64,000 nt of DNA from Streptomyces violascens. GTDB lineage: Bacteria > Actinomycetota > Actinomycetes > Streptomycetales > Streptomycetaceae. Numbering within the stretch: position 1 is the first letter of the stretch; each line of letters starts with the position of its first letter. Positions 45,763 through 53,800 of this stretch are shown here, in pieces. The notes below the pieces were generated by a model. The model was not told the origin of the DNA, did no database searches, and was given only the letters and a program-made list of their open reading frames with translations. The translations under genes were made by a program, and so were the position numbers. Location: the NCBI RefSeq assembly GCF_014649955.1, contig NZ_BMUA01000013.1:1-64000 (forward strand), read 5' to 3'.

Positions 45763-47414
45763 TCGACGACGAAGGCGTACTTGGAGCCGCGCCGTTCCCA
45801 GGCGGCTCCGCCGGCGATGCTGTCGTGACCCCGTGGGACGCCGAGCGGGCCGAGGAGGGGGGTCAGCACCGCGGCGGTGACGAGGTTGACCGCGAGGGCG
45901 GCCATCGCCACATAGACCGGGGCGTGGAAGGGGCCGATTCCGAGGTCGACGACGGAGGAGAATCCGTGCAGCCCCGCCAGGGCGGTTCCCAGGACCATGC
46001 CCGCCGCCCAGCCGATGAACAGGGCGCGCTGGTGGAACCACTGGGTGAAGAGGGACAGCGCGACGGCGGGCAGGGTCTGCAGGATCCAGATGCCGCCGAG
46101 CAGATGGAGGTTGATGGTGTCCTGGGGCTGCAGCAGCAGCGCGAAGGCGACCGCCCCGGCCATGATGGCCAGCGACGCCCCGCGCGCGACGCGGACTTCG
46201 TGCTTGGGCGTGGCCGTGGGGTTCAGGTACTCGCTGTAGACGTTGCGGACGAGCAGCATCGCCATGCTCATCGCCATGACGACCGCCGGGAGCAGGCCGC
46301 CCACGGCGAGAGCCCCGAACAGCACTCCGGCCAGCCAGTCCGGAGCCAGCGTGCGGACCAGCATCGGTACCGCCAACTCGGCGTGGCCGGAGGGGGTGTG
46401 GCCCCCCGATGCGAGGGCGGCGACGCCCAGAAAGGCGGAGAGGCCCAGGGACAGGCTCCAGGCGGGGAGGAAGTTCGTGGCGGCGCGCAGGGTGTTCCCA
46501 CTCCGGCTGGCCAGGGACACCAGCAGGACCTGTGGATACATCAGCTGGGCGAGGGCGGAACCGAGGGCGAGCGTGGCGTACGCGGTGAAGCCCTGCGGCG
46601 GCACGCCGATGGTCAGGCCGTCGGTCGCGATGCGATGGTCGGCCAGCGCGAAGACCCGTCCGGGCGGGCCGAGTTCGGTGACGGCCAGGGTGACGAGGAC
46701 GGCCACCATGGCGCCGATGAGCAGTGCTTTGACCACCGACATCCGTGCGCACGCACGCAGCCCCCCGGGGTGGGTCACCAGGGCGAACAGGGCGAAGAGC
46801 AGAGCGAGTGCCGCGCCGCCCGCCAGGCTGGTGGGGGCGATGCCCATGGAGCGCAACACCGCTGTCATGCCCACCACTTGAAGGGCCAGGTAGGGCATGG
46901 TCGCCAGGATGCCGGTCAGGGCGACGGCCAGGGCCAGCGGCTGCGATCCGTGCCGCGCGCGGACGTAGTCGGCCCCGGTGATCAGGCCGTGGCGCGCGGC
47001 GATGTCCCGCAGCCGGGGGAGCAGCACCATGATGAGCGGCGAGAGCAGCATGGTGTACACGAGGGAGTAGAGCGCCAGGCCGCCGGTGCCGAACATCAGC
47101 CCCGGTACCGCGATGTAGGTGTAGGCCGTGTAGACGGTGCCGCCCAGGAGCAGGCTCGTGGACGCGGTGCCGAGCCCTCGGCCGGCGAGGGCCCAGCGGG
47201 CCGGGTGCGGAAGTTCGTCGCGCGGTGCCCCGCGCGCTCCGGCGAGGGCCGCACCACCTGTGATGAGTGCGAACCCGACCGCGATGGCCCCGTTGATGAT
47301 GCCCCCCAAGCTCCGGGAGCGCGTGCCCGTCCGCGGCTGCCGGACCGGCTCGGCCGCTGGAACGGGATGATGACGCCCTACCCTGAATTCCACAATGCGG
47401 AAAGTGAATTCCAC
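45759..47414 (-). CDS. Sodium:solute symporter (monocarboxylate permease-like)
   Basis: Up to 551 residues with about 13 membrane segments. Family features: LLLGGTVYTAYTYIAVPGLM, VLLPRLRDIAARHGLITGAD and VRARHG, as in MctP-type permeases. GTG 47414 is used because TAGGGT (complement of 47423-47428) is 8 nt upstream, allowing a leaderless start. GTG 47393 and TTG 47309 (just before TM1) are alternatives; the first ~35 residues are not transporter-like. It heads an overlapping operon with a sigma factor. A DUF3311 gene, the usual partner of such permeases, is 1.3 kb away on the other strand. Confidence 0.8.
   Translation of the reverse strand: MEFTFRIVEFRVGRHHPVPAAEPVRQPRTGTRSRSLGGIINGAIAVGFALITGGAALAGARGAPRDELPHPARWALAGRGLGTASTSLLLGGTVYTAYTYIAVPGLMFGTGGLALYSLVYTMLLSPLIMVLLPRLRDIAARHGLITGADYVRARHGSQPLALAVALTGILATMPYLALQVVGMTAVLRSMGIAPTSLAGGAALALLFALFALVTHPGGLRACARMSVVKALLIGAMVAVLVTLAVTELGPPGRVFALADHRIATDGLTIGVPPQGFTAYATLALGSALAQLMYPQVLLVSLASRSGNTLRAATNFLPAWSLSLGLSAFLGVAALASGGHTPSGHAELAVPMLVRTLAPDWLAGVLFGALAVGGLLPAVVMAMSMAMLLVRNVYSEYLNPTATPKHEVRVARGASLAIMAGAVAFALLLQPQDTINLHLLGGIWILQTLPAVALSLFTQWFHQRALFIGWAAGMVLGTALAGLHGFSSVVDLGIGPFHAPVYVAMAALAVNLVTAAVLTPLLGPLGVPRGHDSIAGGAAWERRGSKYAFVVE
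47384..47414. repeat. Direct repeat in the divergent symporter/SDR promoter region
   Basis: TGAATTCCAC occurs at 47384-47393 and again at 47405-47414, start-to-start 21 bp, i.e. two helical turns. On the minus strand each copy ends with a GTG that could start the symporter. Confidence 0.55.
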
Positions 47415-47524
47415 TTGGTGGTACCCTACGGATCACGTCGCGGGGGCGTCAAGGCCCTTTCCCATGCGGACGGGTTGGCTCGGAACATCCCGCTTGTCCC
47501 CGCTTTCGACCTGTGGAGGTATTC

Positions 47525-48265
47525 GTGAACGAGGCTCGTGTCGCGCTGATAACCGGCTCGTCATCGGGAATTGGTGCCGCGGTGGCCCGCCGTATGGCCG
47601 AGGCCGGAATGTGCGTGGTCATCAACTCGACGACCTCCGTCAAGGCCGGCGAAGAGCTGGCCGCCGAACTGCCCCGGGCCATCTATGTGCAGGGCGATGT
47701 CTCCGACCCGGCGGATGCGCGGCGCCTGGTCGGGGCGACCGTCGAGGAGTTCGGCCGGCTCGACGTCCTGGTGAACAACGCCGGGCTCACCCGGTTCATC
47801 CCGCTCGACGACGTCGAGGCGGTCGACGATTCGGTCTGGCGGGAGATCTTCGACGTCAACGTCATCGGAACCTGGCACATGATGAAGGCGGCCCAGCCGC
47901 ACCTCAAGGCCACCGGATCCGGCTCGATCGTCAACATCTCGTCCGTCTCGGGCGGCCGGGCCATGGGCAGCTCGATCCCGTACGCCGTGAGCAAGGCGGC
48001 CGTCGACCACCTCACCCGGCTGTGCGGCGCGACGTTCGGTCCCGAGATCCGGGTGAACGCGGTGGCGCCCGGGCTCGTGGACACGCCGTGGTACGACGAG
48101 GCTCCCGAGGTGTGGGAGGGCTCGCGGGACTGGATCACCGCCAACACCCCGCTGCGCAGGGTCGGCTCGCCCGAGGACGTCGCCGAGGCGGTCTTCGGCC
48201 TCGCGCATGCCGCGTACACCACCGGGTCCGTGCTGACGGTGGACGGCGGACGGCATCTGGTCTGA
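47525..48265 (+). CDS. SDR family oxidoreductase (FabG-like)
   Basis: 246 residues from GTG 47525, with GGAGG 6 nt upstream; GTG 47513 would place the start before that site. Cofactor motif TGSSSGIG (about 9-16), NNAG, catalytic Ser in NISSVSGG, YxxxK in IPYAVSKAAVDH, and APGLVDTPW. Classical NAD(P)-dependent 3-oxoacyl-reductase-like enzyme of about 250 residues. It lies 750 bp before the NRPS genes on the same strand, so it may act on the product or a precursor, but a strong terminator separates them. Confidence 0.88.
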   Translation: MNEARVALITGSSSGIGAAVARRMAEAGMCVVINSTTSVKAGEELAAELPRAIYVQGDVSDPADARRLVGATVEEFGRLDVLVNNAGLTRFIPLDDVEAVDDSVWREIFDVNVIGTWHMMKAAQPHLKATGSGSIVNISSVSGGRAMGSSIPYAVSKAAVDHLTRLCGATFGPEIRVNAVAPGLVDTPWYDEAPEVWEGSRDWITANTPLRRVGSPEDVAEAVFGLAHAAYTTGSVLTVDGGRHLV

Positions 48266-48276
48266 GGCCAATTCGC

Positions 48277-48316
48277 GACAAAGGGCCGGTCCTTGGCGGG
48301 GACCGGCCCTTTTGTC
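48277..48316 (+). terminator. Terminator after the SDR gene
   Basis: GACAAAGGGCCGGTCC (48277-48292) pairs with GGACCGGCCCTTTTGTC (48300-48316), with a T-run in the descending arm. It starts 12 nt after the stop. Confidence 0.85.
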
Positions 48317-48706
48317 TGCCCGGCGACGGGCGACGTGACGCACGCCACTTCGAAAAGCCGGCCGGTGACGTAAACCCAACCGGGAACTCGCGCAACTAAC
48401 ACTCGGAAGCTTCGGCGGGAGTGCAAGGGGGCAATCCCGCCGCGGTGTTTCGGGGGAATCCGCGGGCCCGTCGTGGCATCGCGACACCCCCTTTCACCGT
48501 ACTGGCCGCCGACGGCCCGATTTCCGCCATCTGGAAAGCGAACCTCCGCACGGAAGAGACAGAACTCTTTCGCTGCCGCGAGGTCGCTTTGGGCAGCCAG
48601 AAACTTCACCGGCACTCCGGAAAGGAGAACACGACATGACCCTTCGCCTTCCGGGACGCCGTCCGTTTTCCCCGGGCGCCGGATCAATCCACTGGGAGAA
48701 GCAGTT
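48317..48706. other. 390-bp gap at the left edge of the biosynthetic cluster
   Basis: Little coding likelihood on either strand. It probably holds the promoter of the DUF3311-NRPS transcription unit, but I cannot pick out a convincing -35/-10 pair. A good ribosome site (AAAGGAGAA, about 48620-48628) precedes ATG 48636, whose 83-codon frame is discussed under the DUF3311 gene and in the findings. Confidence 0.4.
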
Positions 48707-48937
48707 GTGGTGGCGAGGCGAAGATCCGGAGAGAGACGACGCAAGTCCTTGGGGCCCCGGGCCTGGGGCCTCCTGCTCGTCGTGCCGATCGCGGCTCCCG
48801 CTCTGGTTATCGTCGTCCGCCCCGACCGGCCGCGGCTGTGCGGAATCCCGTTGTTCTACTGGCTCCACCTGGCCTGCTGCCTGCTGAGCGTCGCCGTCAC
48901 CACGGTGGTCAACCACCGGATCAGAAAAGCCCGTTGA
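48707..48937 (+). CDS. DUF3311 family small membrane protein
   Basis: 76 residues from GTG 48707 (or GTG 48710), with GGGAG about 9 nt upstream. A basic start is followed by two membrane spans, AWGLLLVVPIAAPALVIVV and FYWLHLACCLLSVAVTTVVN. The signature GIPLFYW lies between them. DUF3311 proteins usually pair with sodium:solute symporters; such a symporter is at 45.8-47.4 kb but divergent and separated by the SDR gene. An overlapping out-of-frame ORF from ATG 48636 has the better ribosome site, so the start here is uncertain. Confidence 0.65.
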   Translation: MVARRRSGERRRKSLGPRAWGLLLVVPIAAPALVIVVRPDRPRLCGIPLFYWLHLACCLLSVAVTTVVNHRIRKAR

Positions 48938-49015
48938 GCCGCGCTCCCGGGACCCGCGCCGCGCTCACCGCGCCCCCGGACACCACGAACAGACTTCGAG
49001 CAGAGGAATTCATCC

Positions 49016-50842
49016 ATGGGTACGTATCCGCGAGCCGGCTCGCCGAAGGGCGAGCGGCACGGTGTCCACCGCATCGTCGCCGAGCGGGTGGCGCAGTGTC
49101 CCGAGGCCTGCGCGGTCCGGGATCCGGCCGGGGCCTCGCTCACTTACCGAGAACTGTGGCTGCGCGCCGGGTGGATGGCTTCCGCGCTGGCGGCGCGCGG
49201 GGTGCGCCCGGGGGACCCCGTCGCGGTCGACCTCGACCGCGGAGTGGACCTCGTGGTGGCCCTGCTCGGCATCGCGCGGGCCGGAGCCGCGTATCTGCCG
49301 CTCGACGCGCACGCCCCGGCGGAACGGGTGACGGGGATCCTCCAGGGAGCCGGCGTCCGCGTCGCGGTCGTCGCCGAGGGGGACGACCGGCGGCAGCGGC
49401 GCCTTCAGAACGCTCCGGCGGTGACGCGCCTCGCAGTGCCGGGCGGCGACCCGGGCCACGAGCCGGTGCCGGACGTCGCGGTGGACGAGGAGGCGCCGCT
49501 GTACATCGGCTACACCTCGGGATCCACCGGCGTGCCCAAGGGCGTCGTCGTGCCGCACCGGGGTGTACGCCGCCTCGTCACCGGGGCCACCTACTGCACC
49601 ATCGAGCCGGGCGACCGGGTCGGCCACATCGCCAACCCGGCGTTCGACGCGACCACCTTCGAGGTCTGGGGCGCGCTGACCGCCGGGGCCACCCTTGTCG
49701 TCCTGCCCTCCGTGGCCGATCTCGCCCTTGAGCGCTGGACCGCCCTCGTGCGTGACGAGGGCATCACCACCCTGCTGCTGACCACCTCGCTGTTCCATCT
49801 GGTGGCCCGGGCGCGGCCGGACGCGCTCGGCACGCTGCGCACCCTGCTCGTCGGGGGCGAGCAGTTGGAGATCTCCGCGGTCCGCCGGGTGCTGGCCGCG
49901 GCCCCGCCCGAGCGGCTCGTCAACGCCTACGGTCCGACCGAGGCGACGGTGATCGCCGCCTCCTTCGACTGCACCGAGGAGTCGCTGGCGGGGCGGGAGC
50001 GCATGCCGGTCGGCCGGGCGATCCAGGAGACACGGATTCACGTCCTGGACGAGGACCTGCGGCCCGTGGAGCCCGGCGCGACCGGTGAACTCTGCGTCGC
50101 AGGCCCGGGCGTGGCCATCGGCTACCTGGGGCTGCCGGAGCGGACCGCGCGGTCCTTCGTGCCGGAGCCCGGCACCGGCGAGCCCATGTACCGCACGGGA
50201 GACCTGGCCAGGCTGCTGCCGGACGGTGAACTGGAGATCGTGGGCCGCGCCGACCGGCAGGTGAAACTGCGCGGTTTCCGGATCGAGCTGGAGGAGATCG
50301 AGCGCGCGGCGGTCGCGACCGGCCACACCGAGGCGGCTTTCGTCGCGAAGACCGGCGAAGGCCCCGACGCGCGGCTCGTCGCCGCCTGCCTCGCCTCGTC
50401 CGCCCCGCCGAAGGAGACGGCCCGCCGGCTCGGCTCGGACCTGGCGTCGGCGCTGCCCGCCTACATGCTCCCCAGCCGCTGGACGGTCCTCGGCACGCTG
50501 CCGCTCACCAGCACGGGCAAGGCGGACCGGCGGCGGATCGAGGAACTGCTCGACCTTGGCCCGGAGCCGGCCGGCGCGGGCGGGGCGGAAGCGGGCCCGG
50601 ACCTCGGCGACCCGCTCCTGAACGTACTCGCCGGCGTCTGGGCCGAACTCCTCGGCACGCGCGCGATCGGGCCCGGCGACGACTTCATCTCGCTCGGCGG
50701 CAACTCGATCCTGGCGACCCAGGCGGCCTCCCGGATCGGCGAACTGCTCTCGGTCGACATCGAGCCCGCAGATCTTCTGCTCGCCCCCGACCTCGGCGAA
50801 CTCGCCCGGCAGCTGGGCCGGTCGGAGGTGGCGCTGCCGTGA
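49016..50842 (+). CDS. NRPS loading protein, A-T
   Basis: 608 residues with AGAGGAA before ATG. The adenylation domain spans about residues 15-515: A3 YTSGSTGVPKG (~165), A5 NAYGPTEATV, A7 YRTGDLARLLPDG, A10 Lys in LTSTGKADRR. A thiolation domain follows with its phosphopantetheine Ser in ISLGGNSILA (~562). No condensation domain, so this is an initiation module. Manual alignment to GrsA gives the ten-residue pocket D-A-F-L-L-G-A-V-I-K, suggesting an aliphatic amino acid; this is tentative. It starts the densely packed biosynthetic run and would hand its residue to the next protein. Confidence 0.9.
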   Translation: MGTYPRAGSPKGERHGVHRIVAERVAQCPEACAVRDPAGASLTYRELWLRAGWMASALAARGVRPGDPVAVDLDRGVDLVVALLGIARAGAAYLPLDAHAPAERVTGILQGAGVRVAVVAEGDDRRQRRLQNAPAVTRLAVPGGDPGHEPVPDVAVDEEAPLYIGYTSGSTGVPKGVVVPHRGVRRLVTGATYCTIEPGDRVGHIANPAFDATTFEVWGALTAGATLVVLPSVADLALERWTALVRDEGITTLLLTTSLFHLVARARPDALGTLRTLLVGGEQLEISAVRRVLAAAPPERLVNAYGPTEATVIAASFDCTEESLAGRERMPVGRAIQETRIHVLDEDLRPVEPGATGELCVAGPGVAIGYLGLPERTARSFVPEPGTGEPMYRTGDLARLLPDGELEIVGRADRQVKLRGFRIELEEIERAAVATGHTEAAFVAKTGEGPDARLVAACLASSAPPKETARRLGSDLASALPAYMLPSRWTVLGTLPLTSTGKADRRRIEELLDLGPEPAGAGGAEAGPDLGDPLLNVLAGVWAELLGTRAIGPGDDFISLGGNSILATQAASRIGELLSVDIEPADLLLAPDLGELARQLGRSEVALP

Positions 50843-50885
50843 CGCGCCGCCATCTCCGACACCTCGACCTCCCCGGAAGGAAAGC

Positions 50886-53800
50886 ATGATGGCGAAGCCG
50901 CCGACGCCGCCCCTGAGCCGCCGGGCAGCCTCCGTCGCGCCGCTGTCGTACGCCCAGGAACGCCTCTGGTTCATCGACGCCGCCGCGCCCGGTTCGGCCG
51001 TCTACAACGTCCCCCTGCTGACCCGGTGGAACGAACCGGTCGACATCGAGGCGCTCACCCGGGCGCTGACCGCCGTCGTCGCCCGCCACGAGGTCCTGCG
51101 CACCACCTACGGGCTGCGCGACGGCCGCCCCGTCCAGTACGTCGGCGAACCCGTACCGGTGCCGCTGGAGGTGATCCCCGGCGCGCTGCGCGACGACGAG
51201 GAGCTCGCCCCGCACGCCCGCGCGCCCTTCGACCTGACGACGGCCCCGCCGCTGCGCTGCGTGGTGTGGCAGGGCGGCGCGGACGGCGACGCCATGCTCC
51301 TGGTGGTGCACCACATCGCGGTCGACGGATGGTCGCTGACCGCGCTGTACGAGGACCTGGCGGAGGCCTACGAACAGGCGCTGTCCGGCGCCGTGCCCCG
51401 CCTCGCGGAACTGGACGTGCAGTACGCGGACTTCGCCGCATGGGACCGCGAGGTGGGCGGGCATCCGGACATGGCCGAACGGCTCGACGCCCGGCTCGCG
51501 GAGATCCTGTCGGTGCCCGGCGACCTCGCGCTCGGGCCCTGCCCGCCGCGCCGCGCCCTCCCCGAGGGGGAGCGGCGCGGCAGGCAGCACACGTTCCGAC
51601 TCCCGCCCCAACTGGTCGCAGCGACAAAGGAGTTGGCGGCACAACTGCGGGCCACCGACTTCGTCGTGCTGTTCGCGGCGTTCCAGGCCGTGGTGCAGCG
51701 CTGGACCGGTCACGAGGAGTTCCTGCTCGGCACGGTCGCCGCCAATCGCCCGCACCCCTGCGTCGAGCAGCTCGTCGGCTTCTTCGTGAACACCGTTCCG
51801 CTGCGCTGCCGGCTCGACGCGCGGTGGTCCTTCGAGCGGCTGTGCCACGAGGTCAGGGGCGAGTCGTTCCGTGCCCTGTCCCATCAGCGGCTGCCCTTCG
51901 ACCAGTTGACGGCACGGGCGGCCGCCGACCGCTCCCGCCCGCAGGGACCGCTGGTCGGCGTCGGGTTCGTCCTGCAGAACATGCCCGCGCCGCGGCTCGG
52001 GGACCGCCCCCGGTGGACCGCGCCGCGACTGCTGCCCACCGGGACCGCCAAACAGGACCTGACGCTGGTCCTGGAGTACGACGGCGACGGGATCCTCGCC
52101 ACCGTCGAATACGACATCGACCGGTACACCGAGGAGCGGGCCCGCGCGGTGTCCGGGCACTTCCAGGTCCTGCTCGCCGCGGCCGTCGCGGACCCTCGGG
52201 CACCGCTGTACCGCCTCCCCCTCACCCGGCCCGCCGAGGGGTGGCCGCGGCCCGGAGTCCTCTTCGGCGAGGAGCGGGACCTCGTGGGGGAGTACCGAGA
52301 ACGTCTGGCCACAGCCGAACAGGGGGGACCGGGCATGACCGATCTGACGGTTCATCAGGGAGCGCGGTCCGTGCTCGACCTGCTGGACGCGCGCATCGCC
52401 TCGATGGAGGGCGCCGCCACCGCGGTGACCTGCGCGGGCACCGAGCTGTCCTGGCGCGGACTCGACCGCTGGGCGTGGGCGGTGGCCCACCGGCTGCGCA
52501 CGCACGGAGCCGGGACGGGCACGCTCGTACCCGTCCTGTGCGCACGCGGCGGAGCACTGGTGGCCGGCTGGCTGGGCACGCTGCGCTCCGGCGCCGCCTA
52601 TGTGCCGCTGGCGATGGACACCCCGGCCGCCCGCATCGAGTTCATCCTCCGGGAGACGGGCGCGTCCGTGGCCCTCGTCGACGAGGCGGGCGCGGAACTG
52701 CTGCGCGGACTCGACACCCCGGTCAAGCCGGTCCGCCTGGAGGAGGTCCGCGCGTTCGGCGACGACGCCCCGGCGGTCCCGGTCCGTCCGGCGGGCGACG
52801 ACGTCGCCGTGGTGATCTACACCTCGGGAACCACGGGCCGGCCCAAGGGCGTGCTGGTCCCGCACCGGGGGCTGCTCAACACCGGGCTGTGGTGGGCGGA
52901 CGACGCGCGCCTCACCACCGGGGACCGGCTGTTGCTGACCGCGGGCACCGCGTTCGACCCGGCGGCCTTCAACGTCTTCGAGGCGCTCCTGGCGGGAGCC
53001 CGGCTGATCGTCGCCGACGACGTCGAGCGGCGCGACCCCGCAGCCCTCCTGCGCCTCACCCGCGGACCGCACGGGGCGACGGTCGCGGGCTCGCTCACGC
53101 CGAGCCTGCTGCACGCCATGCTGGAGGCCGATCCCGGCGGCGCGTCAAGCCTGCGGGTGGTCTACTGCGGCGGCGAGGCGCTGCCGCGCCGGCTGGCCGC
53201 CGAGTGCGCGCGCCGCTGGGACACCGAGGTGCGCAATGTGTACGGCCCCACCGAGGCCTCCTGCAACAGCACCTTCGCCGCGGTCGCCCCCGACGACGAG
53301 CGCGCCCCCGCCATCGGCCGCCCGCTCCCCAACACCCGTGCCTACGTGCTCGGTCCGCACGGCGAGGAACTCCCGGCCCAGGTTCCCGGCGAGCTGTACG
53401 TCGCCGGAGCGGGCGTCGCACTCGGGTACCTCGACCAGCCGGAGCGCACCGCGGCGGCCTTCCTCCCCGACCCGTACCCGCACGAGCCGGGCGCCCTGAT
53501 GTACCGCACCGGTGACCGGGTGTCGCTCCGGCCGGACGGGCAGCTGGAGTACCTCGGCCGGGCCGACGACCAGGTGAAGATCCTGGGCAACCGGATCGAG
53601 CCGAACGAGGTGCGCAGGCTCCTGGAGGAGAACCCCGCCATCGCCGCGGCGGCCGTCCACGCCACCGGTACTCCTCAACGCCTCGTCGCCTACGTGGAGG
53701 CGGCGGCCGGCGCGGAGCCGGGCACCCACGACGACGTCGTCCGCCCGCTGCTGCGCTGGCTGCCCGCCGCCGTGCTGCCCTCCGAGGTGTACGCGGTCCC

